64,000 bases of DNA, from positions 1-64,000 of the forward strand of contig LVBD01000068.1 in NCBI GenBank assembly GCA_001604275.1, given 5' to 3'. The notes under the pieces are model-generated. The model worked only from the letters and a program-made list of their open reading frames with translations. It was not told where the DNA came from and ran no database searches. This DNA is from Spirochaetales bacterium Spiro_02 (GTDB taxonomy: Bacteria > Spirochaetota > Spirochaetia > Sphaerochaetales > Sphaerochaetaceae). The first letter of the stretch is position 1. The number at the start of each line of letters is the position of its first letter. This document shows, piece by piece, positions 15,459-24,366 of the stretch. A program made the translations under genes and the position numbers.

Positions 15459-16477
15459 TTCCCTATCCCCAGATATTTGTTCGTCAGAGACGTTGCTTCG
15501 ATCCTGTCGGTTTGCATCTGCATCGCCGCCCGTATCGCATCCATGTTCTCGGGTATGACCACGGCTTCCTGAGGAATGTTGATGGCGAACATCAAGTCTT
15601 TGCCGCTCTTGACCACCGAGTCGCTCCATAATGCGATCTCGTACATGTCCCCGCGTGGATTGCCCAGATCGCGGGCATACCGGAACAGGCTGGCATTGCC
15701 TAGGAACCCTTCTGCGAGCGATACGATCCTGATCCGCGGATGCTCACCGAAATACGCAAGCGCCTCTTCTGTCGACAGTTCCTGCTTCGTCGTCATTACG
15801 ATCGTGATAATATGTCCGTGCGTAACCGGAGTATGGACGAGGATTCCGGTTGCGTCCACATGTGGCATGATCGTCATCAAGTCAAGGGCCTGATGGCTTG
15901 GAGCATGTTCGATCTGCAACGCATTGGTAAGCCCGCGGTGGTAGTCTCCGGGATCCGCGACACGCCTGATGATCGTGATGGCGACTTTCTCCACGCCGAC
16001 TTTCCTGTCGATGCAATCCACAGCCCTGATCAGACCCGTCGTATTGCATGAAGTCAGCTTCAGGAACTGGGCTCCGAGGCCTTTTTCATAATTCGCGTAC
16101 CCATGGAAGAAAACATCCGCGACACTATTCTTTTCTCCGCCTTGGAAGATTGCTTTCTTATCATACGTTGCATACAATTCCTTGTTTCTGGCGCCTACTC
16201 CGGCACTGGTGGCGTCAAGCATGATATCGACTTTCTGCACCAGATCTTCCAACGTTCCTGAAACCGGGATGCCCGCATCAGCGAGATCCTTTCGTTTCTC
16301 CGGGAGAGCTGTATACAGATCGTACGGCATACCGCGTTCCTTCAACGCACGGACGGAAAGGGTAGGGGCTACATCGGCGACACCGACCAGTTCCATGTCT
16401 CCCTGAAGCGCCACTCCGTCGGCAAGACGCTGACCGATGACTCCATACCCCGCTACGCCAACTTTCACTTTTTTCAT
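15440..16477 (-). CDS. gap: Type II (archaeal-type) glyceraldehyde-3-phosphate dehydrogenase
   Basis: A phosphorylating GAPDH (345 aa) of the archaeal class II type. It has an N-terminal Rossmann fold (VGVAGYGVIGQRLADG, residues 6-21) and the catalytic Cys144 in LTSCNTTGLIRAVD, the archaeal signature in place of the bacterial SCTTNC. Later come PSHQALDLMTIMPHVD and THGHIITIVM. It would oxidise glyceraldehyde-3-phosphate, or a related aldehyde phosphate, to the acyl phosphate used by the neighbouring kinase. It sits between iolE and the archaeal-type pgk in the inositol operon. Ribosome site GGAGGAGAAGG precedes the ATG at 16477. Its presence here suggests horizontal acquisition of the pair and a role beyond ordinary glycolysis. 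The latter is inference. Confidence 0.93.
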   Translation of the reverse strand: MKKVKVGVAGYGVIGQRLADGVALQGDMELVGVADVAPTLSVRALKERGMPYDLYTALPEKRKDLADAGIPVSGTLEDLVQKVDIMLDATSAGVGARNKELYATYDKKAIFQGGEKNSVADVFFHGYANYEKGLGAQFLKLTSCNTTGLIRAVDCIDRKVGVEKVAITIIRRVADPGDYHRGLTNALQIEHAPSHQALDLMTIMPHVDATGILVHTPVTHGHIITIVMTTKQELSTEEALAYFGEHPRIRIVSLAEGFLGNASLFRYARDLGNPRGDMYEIALWSDSVVKSGKDLMFAINIPQEAVVIPENMDAIRAAMQMQTDRIEATSLTNKYLGIGKWKEHA

Positions 16478-16507
16478 GATGACCTTCTCCTCCTTGTAGG
16501 ATATCCG

Positions 16508-17398
16508 CTAGATTCCTGCGGTTTCCCTGATGTATGCACGAGCTTTCATGGCATATTCCAGCGGATTCGCTTTGGCCGGATCCTGTTCCGCTTCTACGAC
16601 CCACCAGCCCTCATAACCGGCTTTCTTCAGTTCGTCGAAAATCGGCCGGAAGTCAATGCATCCATCGCCGGGAACCGTAAATACGCCTTCCTTGACCGCT
16701 TTGAGGAACGACCATCTGCCGGCGACGGCCTTTTCCCTGATCACAGGACGCATGTCCTTCAGATGCACATGTCGTATGCGTGGCATCCACTTCTTGAGCA
16801 CCCTGATGTGATCTTCGCCTGAAAAGACCAGATGTCCGGTGTCGTACAGGAGGCCGAGCAACTCGCTGTCGGTGTTTTCCATCAGTCGATCGATCTCAGC
16901 TTCGGTCTGCACTCCGGTGCCCATATGATGGTGATATGTCAGCTTCATTCCTTTTTCGGCGGCACGCTCGCCCAGCCGGTTCAGTCCTTCGCACAATCGT
17001 TTCCATTCCGCATCGGTGAACGACGGCTTTGCTTCGAACACTGGAAGATCCTGGCGTCCTTGAATGGAGTGCCCCTGTTCCGCGGCGCCGATCACTCGAG
17101 CTCCTACAGCATGAAGAAAATCGCGATGCTTGATGAATTGTGCTTCGACCTCCTCATACGGTCGCGTCGTCAGATACGAACTGAACCATGCGTTGCAGAT
17201 CGTCAGTCCACGCAACGCAAGCGCCTTGTTCAGGACCGCGGGATCTTTCGGATATTTGTTGCCGACCTCGCTGCCTTTGAATCCTGCCAAAGCCATTTCA
17301 CTGACACATTGTTCGAACGGAATCTCACCTCCGAGTTCCGGGAGATCGTCGTTCGTCCAACCGATAGGAGCTATCGCGAGTCTGATCGTTTCTTTCAT
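16508..17398 (-). CDS. iolE: Inosose dehydratase
   Basis: IolE (296 aa) dehydrates 2-keto-myo-inositol to a trihydroxycyclohexane-1,2-dione, the second step of myo-inositol breakdown. It is a xylose-isomerase-like TIM barrel with the family signature [20 protein letters not shown] at the N-terminus, then [37 protein letters not shown] and the C-terminal [10 protein letters not shown], which together supply the metal ligands. The ATG at 17398 is about nine bases after AAGGA; an ATG at 17407 overlaps that site. It follows iolD directly and precedes the type II GAPDH gene. Confidence 0.95.
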   Translation of the reverse strand: MKETIRLAIAPIGWTNDDLPELGGEIPFEQCVSEMALAGFKGSEVGNKYPKDPAVLNKALALRGLTICNAWFSSYLTTRPYEEVEAQFIKHRDFLHAVGARVIGAAEQGHSIQGRQDLPVFEAKPSFTDAEWKRLCEGLNRLGERAAEKGMKLTYHHHMGTGVQTEAEIDRLMENTDSELLGLLYDTGHLVFSGEDHIRVLKKWMPRIRHVHLKDMRPVIREKAVAGRWSFLKAVKEGVFTVPGDGCIDFRPIFDELKKAGYEGWWVVEAEQDPAKANPLEYAMKARAYIRETAGI

Positions 17399-17416
17399 TA
17401 TTTCCATCCTTCCGAC

Positions 17417-19276
17417 TTAGAATTGCCTGGCTTTGGACACTTCCTCGGCCATGCTCTTCGCAGCATCCTCGACTTGTTTGTTCGTCGATACCTGCGCGGT
17501 TCCGACACGCCACCATGATTCATAGCCCTGGGTCATGGACTTGGGGCTGGTCTTGACATCGATTACGACCGGACCGCGTTCTTCAAGCGCTTGGCGTACG
17601 GCGGCGCCGAGCTCATTGATCGTTGTCGCTCGCAGTCCTTTCGCCCCCCAGCTTTCGGCGTTCTTCGCATAATCCACTACGACGGACCGTCCATCAAGCC
17701 GGCCACTCGAGGAATCCCGATGCTTCCATTCGTTTCCGAAATGGACGATTCCCTGGCTGTGCTGAAGATTATCGATGCACTGGAATCCAGCGTTGTCCAA
17801 TACGATGACAATGATCTTCTTCTCTTCCTGAACAGCTGTCAGCAGTTCCGTATGAAGCATCGTATATGCGCCGTCACCGACGATCGCAACGACATCCCGT
17901 CCGGGGCAGGCGAGCTTCGAGCCAAGCGAAGCGGCGATTTCATACCCCATGCAGGAAAAACCATATTCCATGTGGTATGTTCCCGTCACTCGGGTCCGCC
18001 ATACCCGCTGCATGTCGCTAGGAATCGAACCGGAACCTGATACGACTATCGCATCTTCAGGAAGCAACCTGTCGTTGAGTTCTCCCAATACGCGTACCTG
18101 GGACAGCGCGACGGAATCTTCTTCGGCATAGAGCCTGTCCACTTCCGCGTCCCATTCGGCTTTCGCTTTCGCGATTTCATCTCCCCAGGACGACTTGTAG
18201 CCAGAGGCGGACTCGCAGAGAGCCTTGAGCATGAGCTTCGCGTCCGCGATGATCGGTTCCGCATTCATCTTGTATGCATCGAACGGTGCGATGTTGATTC
18301 CGACGATCCGGGCTTTCGGATTCTGGAACAGCCATTTCGAACATGTCGTAAAGTCTCCGAGCCGAGTACCTACTGCCAGAATCAGATCGGCTTCTTTCGC
18401 AAGCTTGTTCGCAGCGAGACTCCCTGTATTGCCGATCCCGGACAGATTGAACGGGTTATCCCATCGGACGGTCCCTTTCCCCGCCTGGGTCTCGCCGAAC
18501 GGAATATGGTATTTGGCGCAGAATTCCTCAAGCTCCTTTCCCGCATCGGAATATCGCACGCCGCCGCCGCAGATGACATATGGCCTTTCAGCCTGCCTGA
18601 GCATTGAGACCGTCCGATCGATCTGCCCCGAAGTAGGGATGCGCCGTTCGATATGGTGCACTCGTTTTCCAAAGAACTCTTCGGGATAGTCGTATGCTTC
18701 TCCCTGGACATCCTGGGGAAGCGCTACTGTCACGGCACCGGTCTCGGCGGGATCGGTAAGTACTCTGAACGCATTGATCATCGCTGTCATCAACTGCTCG
18801 GGTCGGTTCACTCGATCCCAATACTTGCTGACTGCGCGGAATGCATCGTTTGCCGTGCACGTATAGTCCGTAGGAATCTCGACTTGCTGAAGGACCGGAT
18901 CCGGTTGCCTGCAAGCGAACGCATCGCCTGGAAGAAACAGGACCGGAATCCTATTGACGGTAGCAGTTCCAGCGGCGGTGACCATGTTCAAAGCGCCAGG
19001 GCCGATGGAACTCGTCACCGCCATCATTTTCCGTCGATCGTTCTGCTTCGCATACCCGATCGCGGCATGGGCTCCACCCTGTTCGTTCTTCGCTTGGTAG
19101 AAACGAAGCGAATGCCCCTCGGCGGCTAGCGCTTCGCCTAGTCCGACGACAACTCCGTGCCCGAAAATTCCAAAGACTCCTGTGACGAATTTCGTTTCCT
19201 CTCCGTCAACTTCAAGATACTGATTGTCCAGAAAACGAACCAAAGCCTGTGCCATGGTCAGGCGTATTGTTCCCAT
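17417..19276 (-). CDS. iolD: 3D-(3,5/4)-trihydroxycyclohexane-1,2-dione hydrolase
   Basis: IolD (619 aa) is a thiamine-diphosphate enzyme that opens the ring of the IolE product to give 5-deoxy-glucuronate. It has the three domains of the acetolactate-synthase fold. The N-terminal domain has GIFGHGVVVGLGEAL and the catalytic-Glu segment YQAKNEQGGAHAAIGYAK. The middle domain has LILAVGTRLGDFTT. The C-terminal domain has the ThDP motif VAIVGDGAYTMLHTELLTAVQEE with the following VLDNAGFQCIDN. The ATG at 19276 has GAGGGA about seven bases upstream. It lies 167 bases after iolG and upstream of iolE in the same transcript. A strong hairpin occupies the iolG-iolD gap. Confidence 0.96.
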   Translation of the reverse strand: MGTIRLTMAQALVRFLDNQYLEVDGEETKFVTGVFGIFGHGVVVGLGEALAAEGHSLRFYQAKNEQGGAHAAIGYAKQNDRRKMMAVTSSIGPGALNMVTAAGTATVNRIPVLFLPGDAFACRQPDPVLQQVEIPTDYTCTANDAFRAVSKYWDRVNRPEQLMTAMINAFRVLTDPAETGAVTVALPQDVQGEAYDYPEEFFGKRVHHIERRIPTSGQIDRTVSMLRQAERPYVICGGGVRYSDAGKELEEFCAKYHIPFGETQAGKGTVRWDNPFNLSGIGNTGSLAANKLAKEADLILAVGTRLGDFTTCSKWLFQNPKARIVGINIAPFDAYKMNAEPIIADAKLMLKALCESASGYKSSWGDEIAKAKAEWDAEVDRLYAEEDSVALSQVRVLGELNDRLLPEDAIVVSGSGSIPSDMQRVWRTRVTGTYHMEYGFSCMGYEIAASLGSKLACPGRDVVAIVGDGAYTMLHTELLTAVQEEKKIIVIVLDNAGFQCIDNLQHSQGIVHFGNEWKHRDSSSGRLDGRSVVVDYAKNAESWGAKGLRATTINELGAAVRQALEERGPVVIDVKTSPKSMTQGYESWWRVGTAQVSTNKQVEDAAKSMAEEVSKARQF

Positions 19277-19389
19277 CTTCACTCCCTCTTAACATTCCCT
19301 TCAATGAAACGCCGCAAAGAAAACGTCGGACGAACAGAATCGACGACTCCTTTCCCGGCTCTTGTCACTCATGCCATATCGTATGTCGT

Positions 19390-19434
19390 GGCGGGCGATG
19401 GGGGCTTGCAATCGAGGAGCTCCATTCGCCCGCC
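19390..19434 (-). other. Intercistronic stem-loop between iolG and iolD
   Basis: GGCGGGCGA (19390-19398) pairs with TCGCCCGCC (19426-19434), with a further TGG/CCA after a one-base bulge. The repeat is GC-rich and not followed by a T run on either strand, so an mRNA-stabilising or partial attenuating role within the operon is more likely than termination. Confidence 0.5.
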
Positions 19435-19443
19435 TTGGAGAAA

Positions 19444-20475
19444 TCATTTGTGCGATGAACGGATTTCTTCGATCGTTACGGGTCGCTTCTCCTTCAGCGA
19501 TCTGGTTGCGGCAAGCGCCGCATACATGTTCTCCAGCCCATCCTCGCCGGTTACCGCCGGAGCTGTACCTTTCGCGATGCAATCGATGAACGATACCATT
19601 TCGTCGATGAACGCTTTTTTATATCGTTCGAGGAAAAAGTACAGTGGTTTTTCGCCGGTCACGCCGTCCTGTCCGAACATCCTGACGGTATTGGGGAGGT
19701 CATTGTCTGCCATCGCCGCGCCTTTCGAGCCGAAGACTTCGACGCGCTGGTCGTAGCCGTAGATCGCTTTCCTGGAATTGTCGATGACGCCGACGGCTCC
19801 GTTCGCGAACTTGAGTGTGACGATCGCCGTATCGACATCGCCCGCCTTTCCGATCTCAGGATCTACGAGAACCGAACCGACGGCATAGACTTCGGTGATT
19901 TCCGATCCGGCCTGGAATCTCGCCATGTCGAAGTCATGGATCATCATGTCGAGGAAGATTCCTCCTGACACCGCGACATAGGAAGCCGGCGGCGGGGCAG
20001 GGTCCCTGGAGGTGATCTTGACGATCTGGACCGCTCCGATGTCTCCGTCGATCGCATGCTGGCGGATCCTGCCGAAATTATGGTCGAACCGACGGTTGAA
20101 GCCGATCTGGAGCTTCACGTTCGCATCTTTTGCCGCCTTGAGCGCCGCTTTGACCTTTGCGACGGACAGGTCGATCGGTTTCTCACAGAAGATATGCTTG
20201 CCGGCCTGCGCCGCCATGATGACGAAATCGGCATGCGTATCGGTCGAGCTACAGATGACGACCGCGTCGATCGACGGATCTTTCATCATCTGCTTCGGAT
20301 CCTTCATGGTCGTTTCGATGCCGAGTCCATGCGCCCATGCTTCCATCTGCGGGTTCATGTTCACATCCGCCAAGGCGACTATTTTCGCCTGCGGTATCTG
20401 ATACGATATGTTCTCCGCATGGATCTTTCCAATTCTGCCGGCACCGATAATGCCGAGCCGTATAGAATCAGCCAT
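19444..20475 (-). CDS. iolG: myo-Inositol 2-dehydrogenase
   Basis: IolG (343 aa) oxidises myo-inositol to 2-keto-myo-inositol with NAD. It belongs to the Gfo/Idh/MocA family. The N-terminal Rossmann motif is RLGIIGAGRIGKIHAEN, the catalytic-lysine motif FCEKPIDLS lies near residue 97, then IGFNRRFDHNF. The substrate-site segment GGIFLDMMIHDFDMARF contains the conserved Asp and His. The ATG at 20475 follows AAGGAGGAGG. It is transcribed from a well-formed promoter overlapped downstream by a LacI-type operator. First enzyme of the minus-strand inositol arm and downstream of the transporter genes on the same strand. Confidence 0.95.
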   Translation of the reverse strand: MADSIRLGIIGAGRIGKIHAENISYQIPQAKIVALADVNMNPQMEAWAHGLGIETTMKDPKQMMKDPSIDAVVICSSTDTHADFVIMAAQAGKHIFCEKPIDLSVAKVKAALKAAKDANVKLQIGFNRRFDHNFGRIRQHAIDGDIGAVQIVKITSRDPAPPPASYVAVSGGIFLDMMIHDFDMARFQAGSEITEVYAVGSVLVDPEIGKAGDVDTAIVTLKFANGAVGVIDNSRKAIYGYDQRVEVFGSKGAAMADNDLPNTVRMFGQDGVTGEKPLYFFLERYKKAFIDEMVSFIDCIAKGTAPAVTGEDGLENMYAALAATRSLKEKRPVTIEEIRSSHK

Positions 20476-20526
20476 TGTATCCTCCTCCTTGTGAAAGGCC
20501 TCCTGAGTCTTCTCTTGCAACATTTG

Positions 20527-20541
20527 TTGCAAACGTTTTCA
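20527..20541 (-). promoter_or_regulatory. LacI-family operator in the iolG promoter
   Basis: TTGCAAACGTTTTCA, read on the plus strand, lies directly downstream of the predicted -10 box, over the first transcribed bases. This position is classic for repression. It is flanked by an outer inverted repeat CATTTG (20521-20526) and CAAATG (20547-20552). Confidence 0.75.
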
Positions 20542-20549
20542 CATTGCAA

Positions 20550-20578
20550 ATGATACTGCTTTATCGATATCTTGTAAA
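20550..20578 (-). promoter_or_regulatory. Predicted sigma-70 promoter of iolG
   Basis: On the minus strand TTTACA (20578-20573), a 17-base spacer and TATCAT (20555-20550) form a well-spaced promoter. Transcription would begin near 20543, inside or next to the LacI-type operator and about 70 bases before the iolG start. Confidence 0.65.
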
Positions 20579-20611
20579 GATGAAAAATGGCTGCCGTGAC
20601 AAGGGAGGGAC

Positions 20612-20647
20612 GGCAGACGGACATAATGGGATATCTGTCCGCCTGCC
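20612..20647 (-). other. Stem-loop after the sugar transporter genes
   Basis: On the minus-strand RNA a 12-bp stem with one G-U pair (20612-20623 with 20636-20647) forms about 50 bases after the permease stop codon. It lacks a T run. It probably protects or partly ends the transporter mRNA before the separate iolG promoter. Confidence 0.5.
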
Positions 20648-20697
20648 ACCACGTTTGCAGATGCGAGGTACGCTACTGGGCGTGCGTTCCGACCGGT

Positions 20698-21711
20698 TCA
20701 GACCGCTGCCGACTTCCTCGCCTGGGCTTCCATCTTGTTCCGAAGCACATCGATCGCGACAGCGAGAATGATGACCAGACCGATGATGATGTACTGTATG
20801 TCGTTGGATGCGCTCATCAGGTTCAGTCCGTTTCTGATGACACCCATCAGCAACGCGCCGATCATCGTCCCCCAGATGGTGCCTTTTCCACCGGTGAAGG
20901 ACGCACCGCCGATGATGCAGGCTGCGATCGCGTCCGTATCATACGAGATTCCCGCATTAGCGTTCGCCGATGCCAGCCGTCCCACGAGCAGGACTCCGGC
21001 CAAGCCGCACATGAACCCTGAAAGGGAGTATACGAATGTCAGCACTCGCTTGGAAGGGATGCCGGAAAGCCTGGACGCCTCGGGGTTTCCACCCACGCAA
21101 TAGATCTGTCTGCCAAGGGCGGTCCTGGTGAGAAATATATGGAACAGCGCGAACACGATCAGGACAAGCAGGAAGCTGACGGGGAACCCCGCGCCACGTC
21201 CGTCGAAATTCCCGATCGTATATTTACCGAACCACATCAGAGAGTCAACACCCTTGTTGGTGAAGCCGATCGTCTTCGAACCGGTAATGACCAGCGCGAT
21301 GCCGAGCAGCACGTTCTTCATGCCGAGCGTGGAGACGAACGGGTGGGGGAGGTCCAGCCTGGTGAGCAGCGTTCCGTTTATGAATCCGGCGAGGGTGCTG
21401 ATTCCGATTCCCGCAAGCGCGAGGACCACCGGATTGGTGATTCCGAATTTCTGGACCAGGACGCCGATCAGGCAGGCCGCGAGCACTGAATTCGAACCTA
21501 CCGACAGATCGATGCCGGCTGTGATCAAACATACGAGCATGCCGGAGGCGATCAGACAATTGATCGATACCTGCTTCAGGATGTTCATCTGGTTGCTGAT
21601 TCGAAGGAATTTGTCGGGAACGATGATCGCGAATATCGCAAACAAGATCACCAGCGCGATCAATACGGTGAGCTTCTGTACAAGCTCTTTTGCCTTGCTC
21701 TTCTTTTTCAT
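20698..21711 (-). CDS. Sugar ABC transporter permease (RbsC type)
   Basis: An inner-membrane permease (337 aa) of the ribose/xylose/inositol CUT2 family with about eight to ten hydrophobic helices. Family motifs are ITAGIDLSVGSNSVLAACLIG, ALAGIGISTLAGFINGTLL, RQIYCVGGNPEASRLSGI and AACIIGGASFTGGKGTIWGTMIGALLMGVIRNGLNLM. Only one permease gene is present, so it probably forms a homodimer. It follows the ATPase gene almost without a gap. The association with iolGDE and shared operators points to myo-inositol as substrate, although homologues carry several sugars. Confidence 0.93.
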   Translation of the reverse strand: MKKKSKAKELVQKLTVLIALVILFAIFAIIVPDKFLRISNQMNILKQVSINCLIASGMLVCLITAGIDLSVGSNSVLAACLIGVLVQKFGITNPVVLALAGIGISTLAGFINGTLLTRLDLPHPFVSTLGMKNVLLGIALVITGSKTIGFTNKGVDSLMWFGKYTIGNFDGRGAGFPVSFLLVLIVFALFHIFLTRTALGRQIYCVGGNPEASRLSGIPSKRVLTFVYSLSGFMCGLAGVLLVGRLASANANAGISYDTDAIAACIIGGASFTGGKGTIWGTMIGALLMGVIRNGLNLMSASNDIQYIIIGLVIILAVAIDVLRNKMEAQARKSAAV

Positions 21712-21713
21712 AA

Positions 21714-23216
21714 TTACTCCAGCCTTCCTCCCCAGGCAGCTTTCATGATGCTTTCAGAATTGAAATGCTCGGAATCACGGTCGATGGTCGCCATGACTTT
21801 TCCCCCGCGCATGACCACTACGCGGTCGCTCATGGCAAGGATTTCCGGCAGTTCCGACGAGACCATGATGACGCATTTCCCAGCGCCTACCAGTTCGTTC
21901 ATGATCCGATAGACTTCGATCTTCGCCCCGACGTCGATTCCTCTGGTAGGCTCATCGAAGATGAAGATGTCCGCATCCGTATTGACCCATTTCCCGATGA
22001 CGACTTTCTGTTGGTTTCCGCCGGACAGCTGGGCGGTAACCTCGCTGAGAGAAGGAGTCTTGATCCGCAACGACGTCACATTGTCCCGTCCCGTCTCCTC
22101 GATCCGCATTTTGTTGAGGAATGGTCCACGGGAAAACTCCTTCATGCTCGCCAGCACGAGATTCGTCCTGACGTCTTCGGAAAGGATCAGTCCTTGCCCT
22201 TTCCTGTCTTCCGTCAGGAACGCGATCCTGTTCTTGATCGCGTGCTTCGGCGACTTGAAGTCCACCTTCTCGCCTTTGATGTAGATTTCTCCGCCATCGA
22301 GTCTGTCGGCGCCGAATATCGCACGCATTGTCTCAGTTCTTCCGGCTCCGACCAGTCCGGCGAAGCCTGTGATCTGGCCTGCATGGGCCTTGAAGCTGAC
22401 ATCCCTGAGCACCCCTGCGATGTTGAGGCTCCGGACTTCCAACCAGACGTCGCCCTTTGCACCGAACTCTTTCGGATACAGGTTGTCCAGTGTACGGCCG
22501 ACCATCGCGTTGATCAGGTCGTCTTCGGTCAGTTCGGACGTGTCTTTCGTCAGAATATGCTCTCCGTCACGCATGACGGTACATCGGTCGCATATTTCGA
22601 AAATCTCGTCCAGCTTATGGGATACGAACAGGATCGCGACACCTTTCGACTTCAGCCGCTTGATCGCTTCCATCAATTGCTCGATCTCGTCCTTACCCAA
22701 GGACGAAGTCGGTTCGTCCATGATGATCAGCTTTGCGTCGATGGAAATCGCTTTCGCAATCTCGACCATCTGTTGCTGTCCGACTCCGAGCTTGCCGGCT
22801 TCCATGCGAACGTCGATCTCCGGATGTCCGAGCGACTCAAGGGCTTCCGCAGCTTGCCGGTGCATTCTGTCATAGTCGAGCAGCACGCCTTTGCCGATCG
22901 TCCTCCCCATGAATATGTTGTCGGTCACCGACAACTGCTTCACGATATTCAGTTCCTGATATACGCAGGCAATCCCGGCCTCCCGCGACTGGACGGGATT
23001 ATGGAACGCAACCTTCTTTCCTTCGACAAAAATATCGCCTTCTTCCGGTTTGTGGACGCCTGTAAGCACTTTGATCAACGTGGATTTGCCTGCACCGTTT
23101 TCACCGATCAGGCCATGGATCTCCCCGGGGAGAATCCCGATCGACATGTTCTTCAGGGCGACGACGCCAGGAAAGCGCTTCGTGATATTCCTGAGTTCTA
23201 CTACATACTCGCTCAT
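21714..23216 (-). CDS. Sugar ABC transporter ATPase (RbsA type, two nucleotide-binding domains)
   Basis: The ATPase (500 aa) has two fused ATP-binding cassettes, as usual for CUT2 sugar importers. The first has Walker A IGENGAGKSTLIKVL, signature GVGQQQMVEIAKA and Walker B LIIMDEPTSSL. The second has a degenerate P-loop (GFAGLVGAGRTETMRAIFG), signature LSGGNQQKVVIGKWV and IFIFDEPTRGIDVGAK. An intact first site and degenerate second P-loop are normal for this family. The ATG at 23216 with TGAGG upstream gives the standard N-terminus. It lies between the binding-protein and permease genes. Confidence 0.95.
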   Translation of the reverse strand: MSEYVVELRNITKRFPGVVALKNMSIGILPGEIHGLIGENGAGKSTLIKVLTGVHKPEEGDIFVEGKKVAFHNPVQSREAGIACVYQELNIVKQLSVTDNIFMGRTIGKGVLLDYDRMHRQAAEALESLGHPEIDVRMEAGKLGVGQQQMVEIAKAISIDAKLIIMDEPTSSLGKDEIEQLMEAIKRLKSKGVAILFVSHKLDEIFEICDRCTVMRDGEHILTKDTSELTEDDLINAMVGRTLDNLYPKEFGAKGDVWLEVRSLNIAGVLRDVSFKAHAGQITGFAGLVGAGRTETMRAIFGADRLDGGEIYIKGEKVDFKSPKHAIKNRIAFLTEDRKGQGLILSEDVRTNLVLASMKEFSRGPFLNKMRIEETGRDNVTSLRIKTPSLSEVTAQLSGGNQQKVVIGKWVNTDADIFIFDEPTRGIDVGAKIEVYRIMNELVGAGKCVIMVSSELPEILAMSDRVVVMRGGKVMATIDRDSEHFNSESIMKAAWGGRLE

Positions 23217-23281
23217 GCGAATCGCCTCATCGACTGTTCGGACGAACTGCGCCTGAACTGAGCGCCCACTCGTCCAGAAAT

Positions 23282-23318
23282 GCCGGAACCTGGCGGACAC
23301 ATTCTGTCAGGTTCCGGC
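23282..23318 (-). other. Intercistronic hairpin between binding-protein and ATPase genes
   Basis: GCCGGAACCTG (23282-23292) and CAGGTTCCGGC (23308-23318) form a perfect 11-bp stem with a 15-base loop in the 145-base gap after the binding-protein gene. No T run follows. Such structures often protect the upstream message so that the binding protein is made in excess over the membrane parts. Confidence 0.65.
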
Positions 23319-23361
23319 GACTTGCTGTGTCACATAGCGGCAGGGAATGCCGCTGATGAGA

Positions 23362-24348
23362 TCATTTCTTACCCAGCATCGATGCAAGGCTGTCAAGATA
23401 CGCCTGACCGTTCTCCTTTGTCACGACCTGCACCGGGGCGTTGATGACGGCTTCGACGGCCTGTCCTTGTATCGCCTGATACGCCGCTTCTACTGCCTGG
23501 TATCCCATTGCGTATGGCTGTTGCGCGACCGATGCGGCGATATCGCCGGAAAGTACCAGCTCGACAGCGGACTTGTTCCCATCGAAACCAACGATGACGA
23601 TACCCGTGATCCCTGCCGACTGGCAGGCGTTCAAGGCGCCGATCGCAGTGTCGTCGTTATGGCAGAGGACAAGATCGATCTTGTCGGGGTAGGAATTCAG
23701 AAGATCCTCCATGACTTTCGTCGCTCCGTCGGTAGTGTTCTGACCGGACAGCGAGGCGAGGATGTTGATTCCGCTTTCGGCGCAGGCGGCGCTATAGCCT
23801 TCACGACGCATGTTCGATGTACTGTCGCCTTCCTGACCATAGATGATGACTGCATTGGCGCCTTTGCCCACTTGCTTTGCGGCCCATAGGCCACCCTGCT
23901 TCGCCGCATCTACGTTCGAAGTGCCGACGAAACTGGTCTGACCCGCGATCCCGACGTTCGTATCGACGGAGAGGACGGGGATCTTTGCGTCGATGGCCGA
24001 CTGCAAAGCCGCGCTCGCCGCGGAGGCGTCGTTCGGAGCGACGACAATGGCGTCGCATCCCGCCCCGAGCTGCTGCTCGATCATGGCGACCTGGCCTTCT
24101 ATATCGCTTTCCGAACCGGGCCCCACGACATGCACGATGATTCCCAGATCCTTTGCCGCTGCGTCGCAGCCTGCCTTGACATAGTTCCAATATTCGGATG
24201 CCAATGTCTTGAGAACGACGGCCACTTCGATGTCCGAAGCGCCTTTCGCGGAAGTCTTGGATTCGCTCCCTCCCTGGGCGAACAAGCTTCCGGATGCCAG
24301 TAGTACGGCCAATAGCACGATCGCAATCCTAGAAACAGACTTCTTCAT
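23362..24348 (-). CDS. Periplasmic sugar-binding protein of the ABC transporter
   Basis: A type I periplasmic binding protein (328 aa) of the ribose/inositol group. Residues 1-25 form a signal peptide ending in SLFA before QGGSES, with no lipobox Cys, so it should be a soluble periplasmic protein. Family motifs are LASEYWNYVKAGCDAAAKDLG, IVVAPNDASAASAALQSAIDAKIPVLSVDTNV, CHNDDTAIGALNA and IVIVGFDGNKSAVELV. The ATG at 24348 is preceded by AAGGAGG. It is first in the transporter operon and directly behind a promoter with a LacI-type operator, so it is probably induced together with the inositol enzymes. Confidence 0.94.
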   Translation of the reverse strand: MKKSVSRIAIVLLAVLLASGSLFAQGGSESKTSAKGASDIEVAVVLKTLASEYWNYVKAGCDAAAKDLGIIVHVVGPGSESDIEGQVAMIEQQLGAGCDAIVVAPNDASAASAALQSAIDAKIPVLSVDTNVGIAGQTSFVGTSNVDAAKQGGLWAAKQVGKGANAVIIYGQEGDSTSNMRREGYSAACAESGINILASLSGQNTTDGATKVMEDLLNSYPDKIDLVLCHNDDTAIGALNACQSAGITGIVIVGFDGNKSAVELVLSGDIAASVAQQPYAMGYQAVEAAYQAIQGQAVEAVINAPVQVVTKENGQAYLDSLASMLGKK

Positions 24349-24366
24349 ATTTTCGTTTCCTCCTTT

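Noticed and set aside
21765-23261. Long plus-strand open frame (498 codons) antisense to the ABC ATPase gene
   Set aside because: Complete overlap with a gene carrying two sets of ABC motifs, no homology of its own and no ribosome site.
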